64,000 bases of DNA from contig JACJYC010000014.1 in the NCBI GenBank assembly GCA_020636325.1, positions 123,396 through 187,395 of the forward strand. The letters are read 5' to 3'. Of the stretch, positions 6,907-16,285 are shown piece by piece. A program made the translations under genes and the position numbers. The notes beneath the pieces were generated by a model that searched no databases, was not told the DNA's origin, and saw nothing but the letters and a program-made list of their open reading frames with translations. Origin of the DNA: Lewinellaceae bacterium. Its GTDB lineage: Bacteria; Bacteroidota; Bacteroidia; Chitinophagales; Saprospiraceae. The first letter of the stretch is position 1. Each line of letters opens with the position of its first letter.

Positions 6907-9834
6907 TCAGGCGAGGAGGAATTCGATGTCTGAACGGGTGAAATCCATTTTTCCGGTATTGCCGATGATGTCTTCTGCCAGTTGGCTTTTCTTTTCCTGC
7001 AATAGGACGATCTTTTCCTCGATGCTGTCGCGGGTGATGAACTTGACGGCGATCACATTCTTTTCCTGGCCGATGCGGTGGGCGCGGGCAATGGCCTGCT
7101 GTTCGGTGGTCGGGTTCCACCAGGGGTCGAGAATGAAGACGTAATCGGCGGCGGTCAGGTTGAGGCCGGTGCCGCCCGCCTTGATGGAAATGAGGAATGA
7201 AGCGACGGCCGGATCGGTTTCGAACCGGCGGACGGCTTCCTTGCGCGCGGCCGCCGTCAGGTCGCCGGTCAGCCAGGAGAAGGGCTGTTTTTCGTGTTCG
7301 AAGGCCTTTTTGAACAGCTCCAGGTATTGTACAAAGGAGCTGAAGAACAAGGCCTTGTGACCGCTTTTCCGGATCAGGTCCCAATGTTCGAGCACATCCG
7401 TGAATTTCCCGCTTTCCTTGTTGTAATCGTCGTGGACCAATTGCGGGTGATTGACCAGCTGCCGCAACCTGGTCAGGGTCTGGAGCACCTGCAGGCGGTA
7501 TTTCGGGTCGTTCAGGCTGAATTGCTCCAGCAGCTGGTTCCGGGCGGCCGATTTTTCCTTTTCGTACAGTTTTTTCTGATCCGCCGTCATTTCCGAATAA
7601 AAGATCTTGGTCGTCAGCGGCGGCAGGTCCGGAGCCACTTCCTCCTTGGTGCGCCTGAGCAGATAGGGGCGCACGAGGCTTCGCAGGCGCACCTTGGTAT
7701 CCTCGTCGCCGTGCCTTTCGATCGGGGTCATGAACTCCCGTTTGAAAAACTGGAAGCTGCCCAACAGGTCGGGATTGATGAATCGCATCTGGGACCAGAG
7801 GTCGGAAAGCGAGTTCTCGATGGGCGTACCGCTCAGGCTGACCTTGTGCCTGCCCTTCAGCCGGTTGACCGCATGAAAAAGTTTGCTCTCCTTGTTCTTG
7901 ATCTGCTGGCTTTCATCCAGGATGATGTACTCATATTCCAGTTTTTCCAGCAGGTCCACGTCCTTCAGTGCGGTTTGGTAGGTCGTCAAAACCATATCGA
8001 AGCGGGAAATGATCCGGATATCCTGGTGCCGCCTGGGGCCCGTATGATTGTACACGGTCAGGGCCGGCGCAAATCGCCGGATCTCCGCTTCCCAGTTAAA
8101 AACGAGGGAAGCCGGCATGATGATCAGGGCATTCAGGGGCTGCAGAAAGCCGATGTCGGAGGCCTGTTCAAACAGGTTGAGCTGCCCCTGCCCTTTCGGG
8201 TCGCCGGAAGCGGCCGCGGGCCGGGTGTCCTTGGCATGGGTCAGCACGGCAATGGTCTGGAGGGTTTTGCCAAGGCCCATATCATCGGCCAGGCAGGCGC
8301 CCAATTGCTGGGAGGCGAGTTGAACCAGCCATTTTACGCCGTCCACCTGATAGGGCCGCAATTCGGCCTGGAGCAGGGAGGAGGGTTTGTATTCGACGTC
8401 CTCTATTTCCGCAGCCAGGGATTCCCCGGATTCGATGTTCAGGTTTTCCAGCAGGGTGTACTGGCTTTTGGCCAGTTTGAGCCGGTTGCGTTCAAAGCGC
8501 GCGAACAGGGTCAATTCCCGGTAGCGGGTCATCCACTCCAGCGGGATGAGGAAAAAACTGCCGTCGGGCAAAGGGAAAAAACGGTTGCCTTCGCGGATGT
8601 AACGGGCCAGGGCCATAAAAGGGAAGACGTGCTCCCCTACCCTGATCTGTCCGTGGAGGTCGAACCAATCCTTTTCCGGGCTGGCCTGGACTTCCAGTTC
8701 CGATTTGTAGAGACTGACGGTTTTACCTTCTATTTCCGGGCTTTCCACTTCAAATCCCTCTTCTTCCAGTTTCTTGCGCCGGGCGGATAGCCATTGGACG
8801 ATCTGATAGGGGTCATCCGACGGTTTTGCCGCGGCGAAGTAGCTGCCGTCGGAAGCGGCCAACCCCCATTTTTTCAATTTGGCGATGAAAATGGACTCTG
8901 CTACCTTATCGCGTTTTACCCGGAGGATGCGAACATTTTCCTGGTCGTCGATTTCGAGTGCGAGGCGCTGGTCGCGTTTGTCCGCCCAGTTGAAAAAGGC
9001 CTGGTGGTAGCCCATCTGGACGGAAAGCACCCAATCCTTTCCAAACAGGTGCTGGACCGGCGACAGCCTGCAGATCCGGATCCGGTTGAAATCGAGCATT
9101 TCAAAGCCTTCAGCCTCGAATTCAACCTTGGCTGCGATCCGGAGGATAAATTGCCGGAAGTAGGCGTTCACATTTTTTTGCGGGATGAGGACCTCGTCCT
9201 TTTTCAGGAACGGCTTGATCATATTCCCGTTGATATGGGCCAGGCGATACAATTTATGTTTGCAAACCAGCCAGGCGTCGTTATTGGTCAGTGGGATAAA
9301 GGGCTGTTTACTGATGGTCCAGCGTTTCGGCCCGCTGCGCAGTTTGAGTTGATAGACAACGTTTTCCGGGTTTTTCTTAAAGTAAAGTTCCGGCTCCAGC
9401 GGATCGGGCACGTATTCAAGCAAGTGATCCTTGACCAGGGTTTTGCGCTCAACGCCCCAACTGAGCGGCAGCTGGTTGCGCACTACGAGCTGGAGCCACT
9501 CGTGCAACAGCCGGTGGATATAATTGCGGACCGGCGCAGCGGTTTCTTCCTGGGTGAGCAGGGTTTCAAGCGGGACGGCCTTTTTTTTGGCGGGGGTATA
9601 TTTTTCCTCCAGGGTTTTGGGGAGCAGCAGTTCGTGAATGGCAAAAAGGCGTTCGCGCACCACGTTCATCCGCATGGAAAAAGCGCCGATGGTGGTATCG
9701 AGGGCTTTCTGCTGGATATAGGTCAGCAATCCGTCCGCATCCACGGTGACGATATGCGCATTGGGCAAATACACCCCGTCGGCAAATTCGTACAGATTGT
9801 AAACGACATCAAAACCCTGGTTACTCTTCATCAT
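6907..9834 (-). CDS. SNF2-family DEAD/DEAH-box helicase
   Basis: A 975-residue bacterial SNF2 ATPase (RapA/HepA-like superfamily 2), which translocates on double-stranded DNA and remodels bound proteins. Motifs in order: Walker A in DDMGLGKTLQTIAVL (about residues 525-540), motif II as DESQ in EYIILDESQQIKN, motif III SGTPIENSLSD, and the C-terminal helicase pieces GGTGLNLTAADYV and RAHRIGQ. The N-terminal ~480 residues are typical of bacterial homologues but carry no motif I can assign. Partners are not evident; the gene stands between two convergent or divergent neighbours. Confidence 0.93.
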   Translation of the reverse strand: MMKSNQGFDVVYNLYEFADGVYLPNAHIVTVDADGLLTYIQQKALDTTIGAFSMRMNVVRERLFAIHELLLPKTLEEKYTPAKKKAVPLETLLTQEETAAPVRNYIHRLLHEWLQLVVRNQLPLSWGVERKTLVKDHLLEYVPDPLEPELYFKKNPENVVYQLKLRSGPKRWTISKQPFIPLTNNDAWLVCKHKLYRLAHINGNMIKPFLKKDEVLIPQKNVNAYFRQFILRIAAKVEFEAEGFEMLDFNRIRICRLSPVQHLFGKDWVLSVQMGYHQAFFNWADKRDQRLALEIDDQENVRILRVKRDKVAESIFIAKLKKWGLAASDGSYFAAAKPSDDPYQIVQWLSARRKKLEEEGFEVESPEIEGKTVSLYKSELEVQASPEKDWFDLHGQIRVGEHVFPFMALARYIREGNRFFPLPDGSFFLIPLEWMTRYRELTLFARFERNRLKLAKSQYTLLENLNIESGESLAAEIEDVEYKPSSLLQAELRPYQVDGVKWLVQLASQQLGACLADDMGLGKTLQTIAVLTHAKDTRPAAASGDPKGQGQLNLFEQASDIGFLQPLNALIIMPASLVFNWEAEIRRFAPALTVYNHTGPRRHQDIRIISRFDMVLTTYQTALKDVDLLEKLEYEYIILDESQQIKNKESKLFHAVNRLKGRHKVSLSGTPIENSLSDLWSQMRFINPDLLGSFQFFKREFMTPIERHGDEDTKVRLRSLVRPYLLRRTKEEVAPDLPPLTTKIFYSEMTADQKKLYEKEKSAARNQLLEQFSLNDPKYRLQVLQTLTRLRQLVNHPQLVHDDYNKESGKFTDVLEHWDLIRKSGHKALFFSSFVQYLELFKKAFEHEKQPFSWLTGDLTAAARKEAVRRFETDPAVASFLISIKAGGTGLNLTAADYVFILDPWWNPTTEQQAIARAHRIGQEKNVIAVKFITRDSIEEKIVLLQEKKSQLAEDIIGNTGKMDFTRSDIEFLLA

Positions 9835-9967
9835 TCAACGGACGATCCTTTGGTAAACATTCGGCGGTGCAATTTTAAGGCTGTACGGGAGATTTTTCCG
9901 CTATTTGGCCGAATAAAAATTGGCTTTTAACCCAATTTGGGTATTTTGCGGCCCAAATAAAAGCTAA

Positions 9968-10750
9968 ATGCTGGACTGGCTTTTGTCGTTGAAAGGTTTC
10001 CAGCCCAATTGGGGCGACCACATATTGTTCTTACTGCTTGGCGTCATTCTTCCATTTCGTTCGACCCGTGCCCAAAAGGGGCTTTCTTCCATTCGGTTCA
10101 CCTCCAATCTCCGCATCCGTCTTTTCCTGGCCAACAGCCTGGGTTTGTGGGCCATGGCGATCATCGTGCTGGTCTATTGGTGGATGATGGGCCGGCCGCT
10201 CGGGGGGCTTGGGCTCGGATTTCAGGTGAGGTCTTCCTTGTTGGGTTGGACGGCCTTCGGGATATTTGCCCTGCTGTACCTGATCGATTTCGCGGTTGTT
10301 TTTGCCACCCGTTCGGGCATGGAAAAATTCGAGAACAAGTTGTCGGGCGAATTGGGGCTATTGCCGCGCAACCGGCGGGAATACCTGTATTTTATCCCGC
10401 TTTCACTGAGCGCCGGGGTTTGTGAAGAGATCGTATTCAGGGGTTATTTTATCGCCTATTGGCTGGGCCTGACCGCACCTTTCCAGCTTGGGTTTTGGTC
10501 GCCTTTCATCGCCATTGTCCTGCCTGCGGTCATCTTCGGCATTGTCCACCAGTACCAGGGAAACTGGGCGGTTGTGCGGATTGTCCTTATGGCGGTCCTG
10601 TTCGGTGTCTGTTACCTCGAATTCGGCGTGCTCTGGCCGCTGATGGCCCTGCACTTCGGGATCGACCTGGTCGGCGGTGTTGTCGGCCTGTGGTTTCCGG
10701 AAGCGCCGGAACCGGAGCCTTTCCACGATTTCACCTGGGAAGAGGAATAG
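9968..10750 (+). CDS. CPBP-family intramembrane metalloprotease
   Basis: An integral membrane protease of the CPBP/CAAX family (260 aa). The three defining motifs are present: EExxxR within CEEIVFRGYF (around residue 155), FxxxH within FGIVHQY, and HxxxD within LHFGIDLVGG. Six to eight hydrophobic segments can be traced. Members process prenylated or bacteriocin-like peptides, or act as abortive-infection or immunity proteins; the substrate here is unknown. A TATTTTG stretch one base short of the -7 consensus lies about 30 bp upstream. Confidence 0.9.
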   Translation: MLDWLLSLKGFQPNWGDHILFLLLGVILPFRSTRAQKGLSSIRFTSNLRIRLFLANSLGLWAMAIIVLVYWWMMGRPLGGLGLGFQVRSSLLGWTAFGIFALLYLIDFAVVFATRSGMEKFENKLSGELGLLPRNRREYLYFIPLSLSAGVCEEIVFRGYFIAYWLGLTAPFQLGFWSPFIAIVLPAVIFGIVHQYQGNWAVVRIVLMAVLFGVCYLEFGVLWPLMALHFGIDLVGGVVGLWFPEAPEPEPFHDFTWEEE

Positions 10751-10831
10751 ATCCGCCCGCGGAAAGTTAACTATATGTGATCTTTTCCGCAACGGAGAAA
10801 CCCCCTTTCTGGGAATTGAAGGAAAAAGACG

Positions 10832-10839
10832 TATTTTTG
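10832..10839 (+). promoter_or_regulatory. -7 promoter element for corA
   Basis: TATTTTTG matches TAnnTTTG and lies 24 bases before the chosen corA ATG. Its position supports the start at 10864 rather than the longer frame beginning at 10777, which would start upstream of this promoter. Confidence 0.5.
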
Positions 10840-10863
10840 CGGGTCTTTAAAAACGGGGGAGGT

Positions 10864-11811
10864 ATGATCCACTACTACACCAAACACGGAGGACGCTTGC
10901 GGGAACTGGAGGGACCGGAAATAGGTTGCTGGATGAATATCACCCCTCCTTTCAGCGAAGAGGAGCTTGAAGAGGTAGCCCAAAACCTGGACATTCCCCT
11001 TGATTTCCTGACCGACTCTCTGGACGTTGACGAACGTTCGCGCTACGAAAGGGAGGAAGAAACGCGGTTTATCCTGCTCAATTCCCCTTTCCTGAATACT
11101 TCCACCGAAGAGAACGATACCATCTATGTCACCATCCCGATCGGCATCATCATCACCATTGATACGGTGGTGACCATCTCTTCCGAAGAAAACCCGGTCC
11201 TTCAGCTTTTTCTGGACGACAAGGTGAAAAACTTCGATCCTACCGACGACTCCCTTTTTGTGCTCCAGATCATGGAACAGAACGTATTCCGGTTTCTGAC
11301 CTGCCTTAAAAAGCTCAATCAGCGGCGCAACCAGATCGAAAGAGAGTTGTATGATTCAAGCCGGAACGAGGAGCTGAAGCAACTGCTGAGCATCGAAAAA
11401 AGCCTGGTTTACTTCATGAACTCCCTGAGCAGCAACGAACTGCTCAAAATGAAGATGAAGCGGGTCGATTTTCTGCACATCCGGGAAGATGAGGATAAAT
11501 CGGACCTGTTCGAGGACATCATCATCGACAACAGCCAGGCCATGGAAATGGCCAAGGTGTACGCCGACATCCTCAACGGGACCATGGACGCCTATGGGTC
11601 CATCATTTCCAACAACCTCAACCTGACCATCCGGCGGCTTACCCTGATCACGATCATTTTGATGGTGCCTACGCTGATCGCCAGTTTTTACGGAATGAAT
11701 ATCCAGCTTCCTTTCATGAACAACCCTTACGCCCTGGTGGGCATTGTGCTGTTGTCCATTCTCCTGAGCGCCTTGCTGGGCTGGTATTTTCAGCGCAAGC
11801 GCATGTTCTGA
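10864..11811 (+). CDS. corA: CorA-family magnesium transporter
   Basis: A 315-residue CorA/MIT-type divalent cation channel of the inner membrane. The C-terminus carries the signature YGMNIQLPF between two transmembrane helices (RRLTLITIILMVPTLIASF and YALVGIVLLSILLSALLGWYF), followed by the short cytoplasmic QRKRMF. The N-terminal ~240 residues form the acidic cytoplasmic funnel. The ATG at 10864 is preceded by GGGGGAGG, a good ribosome-binding site, which is unusual here. The gene converges on the next one with a 6-bp gap. Confidence 0.93.
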   Translation: MIHYYTKHGGRLRELEGPEIGCWMNITPPFSEEELEEVAQNLDIPLDFLTDSLDVDERSRYEREEETRFILLNSPFLNTSTEENDTIYVTIPIGIIITIDTVVTISSEENPVLQLFLDDKVKNFDPTDDSLFVLQIMEQNVFRFLTCLKKLNQRRNQIERELYDSSRNEELKQLLSIEKSLVYFMNSLSSNELLKMKMKRVDFLHIREDEDKSDLFEDIIIDNSQAMEMAKVYADILNGTMDAYGSIISNNLNLTIRRLTLITIILMVPTLIASFYGMNIQLPFMNNPYALVGIVLLSILLSALLGWYFQRKRMF

Positions 11812-11817
11812 CCAGTG

Positions 11818-13158
11818 TCAATCCTTTTTGGTAAGATCGAGCGACCGGATCGCCTGCAGGTAGGTTTTGGCCAATTGCGGCTGACCGGAATAATCCAGTG
11901 AATTGAACGGGAAGTTAAGCCGGCTGTACACCGGTTTATGGCGGTCAATGACCCGGGTGACGGCTTTTTTGATGTTCCGCTTGTTAAACCCGCCGGTTTC
12001 AGGGTCGTGGTACGGCGAGGGGATGCCGAGGGAATCAAAATAGGCCGGCTCCGTAAACCTGAAAAACAGTTCCAGCAAATCGCGGTCCGGTTTGGGGGGC
12101 GCGTAGAGGAAGAGGCTGTAGCTGACGATGAACCCCGGTACGGCCATGGCAATTTCGGCATGCCCGTTGTCGAGATACCAGTCCATCTGGTGCAGGTTGG
12201 CGTCGATCATGTCCACGATCCGGTCGTGGCCGACGGGTATGGTGATCCCGAAGGTAGCGGGCACCTGGTACATTTCCTTGAAGAACTCCTCTTTGGATCG
12301 TTTGATCAACTGGCGGAATTCCTTGCAGATCTCCTGGTTGAGGGCCGCCATGCTCTTGTTTTCTTCCTTGGTGGAATACAGGCGGTTGATCCGTTCCAGG
12401 GTTTCCATCATATACCCTTCGGGTTTGACCAGATAGTCCAGTTTGTAAACAAGGTACAACAACAGGTAAGCGATGCCGGTGGCGTAATGATCCCGGTTGA
12501 GTTTGCCGCTTTCAATGATCTCCAGCACCTGATTGATCTGCCGGATGGTGAACTGGTACTTGGCCTCTTTTTCGACATCCGGGAGATGGATGAGGTGGTT
12601 GACCTCAACGGGCTGAAGGGCTTTTGTGAATTCGTCGAGGAGCAGGTCATCCTGCTTATCCGCCTTGGTGGCCATTTCCTTGAGGGCGTGGTAGAGCTTG
12701 TAAGGCGAACCGTCGACGAGGTAAGTATCGAACACGATGGTCAGGGTATCGGCGTGGTCGAGTGCGAAGCGGCTGTATTCGAGCTGAAAATTCAGTTCGA
12801 CGAGCTTGCGCATGAAGTTTTTTTCCAGCTGGCGGGTCTGGGCGATCTTGGCTTCGGCTTTCAACTTGGCGTCATTGACAAAGCCGCAGATCTTCTTGGA
12901 GCCCTGGTAGATCTCGAATTTCAGTTCCTGGTCTTCCACCCAGAACCGGACGTTGTCCTCCTGATCGTCGCGCAGGTATTGAAAAAAAGCTTTGTAGGCT
13001 TCCATAAATTCGCCTGACTCAAAAGCTTCCAGCGCCCTATCCCAGGCTTCGTAGTTCTGAGGTTTTTTGTAAGAATCGCTGTACCGCCCCAACCGGACGG
13101 GGAGTTTCTCATCTTCCAACTCGCCGTTGCTGCCGAAAAGGCGCTCAAACCAACTCAT
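11818..13158 (-). CDS. Conserved hypothetical protein (446 aa)
   Basis: A soluble, charged protein without signal peptide or membrane segments. It begins MSWFERLFGS; this ATG was chosen over a start nine codons upstream. The region around residues 30-130 (YEAWDRALEAFESGEF, ELKFEIYQGSKKICGFV) is faintly reminiscent of YbjN-like small domains. The rest is helical with no catalytic motif that I recognise. No function is proposed. It converges on corA and is followed upstream by a 277-bp gap. Confidence 0.7.
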   Translation of the reverse strand: MSWFERLFGSNGELEDEKLPVRLGRYSDSYKKPQNYEAWDRALEAFESGEFMEAYKAFFQYLRDDQEDNVRFWVEDQELKFEIYQGSKKICGFVNDAKLKAEAKIAQTRQLEKNFMRKLVELNFQLEYSRFALDHADTLTIVFDTYLVDGSPYKLYHALKEMATKADKQDDLLLDEFTKALQPVEVNHLIHLPDVEKEAKYQFTIRQINQVLEIIESGKLNRDHYATGIAYLLLYLVYKLDYLVKPEGYMMETLERINRLYSTKEENKSMAALNQEICKEFRQLIKRSKEEFFKEMYQVPATFGITIPVGHDRIVDMIDANLHQMDWYLDNGHAEIAMAVPGFIVSYSLFLYAPPKPDRDLLELFFRFTEPAYFDSLGIPSPYHDPETGGFNKRNIKKAVTRVIDRHKPVYSRLNFPFNSLDYSGQPQLAKTYLQAIRSLDLTKKD

Positions 13159-13175
13159 GATATTATCCTTTTTTG

Positions 13176-13258
13176 GACCCCGCAAGATAGGGCTTTTTTG
13201 TCAGCCCCGATTCATTTTGGAATGTCCAAATTTTACTATCCTGCCTGATTGCGGGGTC
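13176..13258. repeat. Separated perfect 10-bp inverted repeat upstream of the hypothetical gene
   Basis: GACCCCGCAA at 13176-13185 is matched by its exact reverse complement TTGCGGGGTC at 13249-13258, 63 bp apart. The left arm begins 18 bp before the start at 13158. The rest of the 277-bp gap up to sbcD shows GC-rich imperfect palindromes but no gene. It could be a binding site pair or a terminator stem; neither is shown. Confidence 0.5.
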
Positions 13259-13435
13259 TTAATTTTACAGGGTTGCTAAAAATCGGGTCATTAACCGCTC
13301 CTCCCGGCCAGTGCCGGAACGCGGCGCTTTGACCCCGACAGCCGGCCGACTGTATTATTTGGCTGAAAACCCGGCAAAGCGGCACCCCTTTCATGATTTC
13401 CGGGAGGTTGCACCGGGTTTTCTTTTTCCATTTGG

Positions 13436-14656
13436 TCAGTCGGCCTGCCGTTCTGCCATCCAGCTGCGCAATTCGAGGAAGGTCTGCTCCAGCTCCTCCA
13501 TTTCTTCCGGCGGGCTGCCGAAAACACGGCATTTCCTGCGGAACACTTCCAGTACGTCGAGGTCTTCCAGGCTTTCGGAAAGCGCGGCATCAACGGCCTT
13601 TACCGCTTGTTTGCGATGCAGGCGGATGCGCATCAGGACCAGGTTCATTTCCGCTACAAATTCCTGCAACTCCACGTCCAGTTGCGGGATCACCTGATCT
13701 GTTTCAACGATGACCTCCACCCAGGGGGTCAGCTCACGGTCTCCTTTCCGGTCGAAAGCCAGGAGTTTTTCGCGCACCTCGTCCAGGGTGCCCTGGATGG
13801 TTTTCAGGCGTCTGAACTGCGGCACTTCCACGGTTTCGGCCCGGGCGATGCTGCGGCCGTCAAAGTCGAGGAGGCAGACGGATTTGACATCGGCGGTTTC
13901 GCTGAAGCTCAGCGGTATAATGGAGCCTGAATAGCGGATATGGGATTGGCCGCCGACGGCCTGCGCCCGGTGTATATGGCCCAGGGCAATATAGTCGAAC
14001 AGGTCCGGGAACTGGTCCGCGTCGATGTTCTCTTCGTTGCCGGCGTAGATATTGTTCTGTTTTTCGCTGGTAGTCGCGCCTGTGGCGTACAGGTGGCCGG
14101 TGGCGATGACCGGTACGTCCTTTGATCTTTCGGCGGCCAGCAAACCGGCCAGCGCGTGATAATGTGCGGAAATGGCTTCCTTGACCTTAGCCTGGCGCTG
14201 GAAACTGCTTTCGCCGGCCTCGCTGTAGCGGAGGTCGCGGTCGCGCAGGAAAGGCACGGCGGCGATGATCGCTTCGGTTTGCCCGCGGGCATCTTTCAGC
14301 CGCAGGATCTCGTCCTTCAGCTCGCCGGGGAAAGCGCCGACCACATGGATATTGAGGTAGCGCAACAGTTCACCCGGCGCATTCAGCATAGCGGGCGAAT
14401 CGTGGTTGCCGCCCACGATCACGACATGGCGGCAGCCGGTGGCCAGGAGGCGGGTCAGGAAGTTGTAATAAAGGCTGCGGGCATAATGGGGCGGATTGCC
14501 GGTGTCAAAGATATCGCCGGCCACGATCAGGATCTCTGCGGCCCGTTCCCTGACCAGGTTCAGCAGCCAGTCCAGGGCCAGTCGGTGTTCCTCCTCCCGG
14601 TCGAAGGCCAGCAAACGCTGCCCCAGGTGCCAGTCCGACGTGTGTAAAACCCTCAT
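13436..14656 (-). CDS. sbcD: Exonuclease SbcCD subunit D
   Basis: Mre11-type nuclease subunit (406 aa) that works with the SbcC ATPase on hairpin and blocked DNA ends. All metallophosphoesterase motifs are seen: TSDWHLG (D8, H10), AGDIFDTGNPP, VGGNHDSPAML, ATGHLYATGA and LGHIHRAQ. The C-terminal capping domain is present. No sbcC gene is visible in the window: downstream lies the unrelated hypothetical gene and upstream the CotH genes. The 21-bp gap to the upstream CotH gene suggests shared transcription with it. Confidence 0.93.
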   Translation of the reverse strand: MRVLHTSDWHLGQRLLAFDREEEHRLALDWLLNLVRERAAEILIVAGDIFDTGNPPHYARSLYYNFLTRLLATGCRHVVIVGGNHDSPAMLNAPGELLRYLNIHVVGAFPGELKDEILRLKDARGQTEAIIAAVPFLRDRDLRYSEAGESSFQRQAKVKEAISAHYHALAGLLAAERSKDVPVIATGHLYATGATTSEKQNNIYAGNEENIDADQFPDLFDYIALGHIHRAQAVGGQSHIRYSGSIIPLSFSETADVKSVCLLDFDGRSIARAETVEVPQFRRLKTIQGTLDEVREKLLAFDRKGDRELTPWVEVIVETDQVIPQLDVELQEFVAEMNLVLMRIRLHRKQAVKAVDAALSESLEDLDVLEVFRRKCRVFGSPPEEMEELEQTFLELRSWMAERQAD

Positions 14657-14677
14657 TTTCCGGGCATTTCCGGCCCA

Positions 14678-16249
14678 TTATTTTTTATCGACTTCATAAA
14701 ATTCATATGCCGCTCTTGCGGGGGAAAGGGCGGCCGTTTTGTCCCCTTCCGCGATGATGTAGTATTGAATGCCGTCGGCGGGTTCGAGGTCAAAGGCCCA
14801 GATCTGGTCGGAATTCTGCCCGCTGTTATTGGCCATTTCCGACCTGGTGAAGGGGCCGTATTTCCCCACCCGGTAGCAAAGGTAGACCTTGTCGGCGCCG
14901 TCCACTTTGGCGCTGATGTTGACGCCCTCCGCATTCTTGCGGTGGATCACTTCGCTGATTTTCGGGGTATCCTTCTGGAACAACGGGTGTTTTTTCAGAA
15001 AATCCGCCCGTTTGCTCATCAGCTTGACGACGCCGACGATGGGGGCATTGTCCGCCTTGACCGTTTCGTGGATGTTTTTATGAAAGGACTCCATGTCGTA
15101 GAGCCGGTTGGTATCCTGTTCGACCAGGGGCTCGATCATTTTCACGATAGCGGATATCCTTTCCAGGTAATTCCCGTTGGTGAAGTTCTCTTCCAGGATG
15201 GTCTTCATGTGCGCGATATAGACCTTCCGGAACAGCGGCACATTCAACAAAGCCATGATGAGGGGCCGCTTCTCGTTTTTTTCCTTGAAGTGGGTGAACG
15301 GGCTGAGTTCCGTCATCTGGGCGTCGGACAGTGCCGGCCCCAGGCCGGTATACCGGAATCCGCCGAAACAAAGGTTCATGTCCCACACCAGCGGATGAAA
15401 CTGGCCGAAGGTATCCTGGTACAGGTAATAATTGTGGCACAGGCGGCCGATATAGCTGTCCAGGTTCACCAGCACATTGTCGAAAGCCAGCATCCAGAGG
15501 GCCATATCGACATCCAGGATCGACTCCAGGCTGTCGCGGTGTTCGGTCAGGATGCGGGTCAGTTCGATGAGTTTGGCCCAATGGCCCTTTTCTTTGAGCT
15601 CGTAGAGCGATTTGTAACAAAGCGAGTCCTCGCCCAGGTACATGAGCGAAGCCTTATCGCTGATCGGGCAATCCGGATCCTGTTCCTCATCCCAGTACGG
15701 GTCGCATTTGATGAACGGGCCGGTGTTTTCGTTGAAGTAATTTTGGAGGAAGAACTCGTCAATGGATTCCGAGCAGTTGTAAAGGCCGAGGTATTTGCCG
15801 TCGGCGTAGACCTTGGCGAAATTGGCTTTCGGCGCGGGCATGTACTTCCCGGCGATCTCATAGGCCAATACTTCCCGGACAAAGCTGGGATCCCGGAACA
15901 CATTGGACAGTTTCAGGGTCGTCACGCCGCCCGGCAGGCGCAGGTCCTTGTCGGTATGGTTGACCTTGATGTTGAAGGGCAACTTGCTGGATCCCAGGTT
16001 CCTGACACTGAAGTAGGAGCTGTTGCCTTTGTACCGGACGCCTGAGCCGGGATATTTCTTTCCATCCACTTCCACATCGGCAACGAGCCGCAATTCATCG
16101 CCCTCCTGTTTGAGGGAGTCGAGCTGGCCGTCCCAGTTTTCCTCCAGGAATTTGATCCTGACCTCTATGATATGGTCAAGCTTGTAGATATCCTGCGCCG
16201 AAAGGCCCAGGCAGCAGATAGCCAACGAGGCGGTGAATAAATACTTCAT
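14678..16249 (-). CDS. CotH-kinase-family protein, probably active
   Basis: A 523-residue exported protein (signal peptide MKYLFTASLAICCLGLSAQD) of the CotH family, atypical protein kinases known from Bacillus spore coat and widespread in Bacteroidota. The kinase-like core keeps the expected residues: NLDSYIGRLCHNYYLY supplies the putative catalytic Asp264 and Asn273, and PLVWDMNLCFGGF supplies the metal-binding Asp290. The C-terminal ~100 residues (PKISEVIHRKN and beyond) look like an Ig-like or Fn3-like domain. Its tandem paralogue lies 36 bp upstream. The substrate is unknown; extracellular protein phosphorylation is the family-based guess. Confidence 0.85.
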   Translation of the reverse strand: MKYLFTASLAICCLGLSAQDIYKLDHIIEVRIKFLEENWDGQLDSLKQEGDELRLVADVEVDGKKYPGSGVRYKGNSSYFSVRNLGSSKLPFNIKVNHTDKDLRLPGGVTTLKLSNVFRDPSFVREVLAYEIAGKYMPAPKANFAKVYADGKYLGLYNCSESIDEFFLQNYFNENTGPFIKCDPYWDEEQDPDCPISDKASLMYLGEDSLCYKSLYELKEKGHWAKLIELTRILTEHRDSLESILDVDMALWMLAFDNVLVNLDSYIGRLCHNYYLYQDTFGQFHPLVWDMNLCFGGFRYTGLGPALSDAQMTELSPFTHFKEKNEKRPLIMALLNVPLFRKVYIAHMKTILEENFTNGNYLERISAIVKMIEPLVEQDTNRLYDMESFHKNIHETVKADNAPIVGVVKLMSKRADFLKKHPLFQKDTPKISEVIHRKNAEGVNISAKVDGADKVYLCYRVGKYGPFTRSEMANNSGQNSDQIWAFDLEPADGIQYYIIAEGDKTAALSPARAAYEFYEVDKK

Positions 16250-16285
16250 CGGATCGGGATTTAAACCTTTAACGGCAAACGGCCG

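Noticed and set aside
10777..10863. Upstream start for corA
   Set aside because: The -7 promoter box and a strong ribosome-binding site lie between this start and the ATG at 10864.
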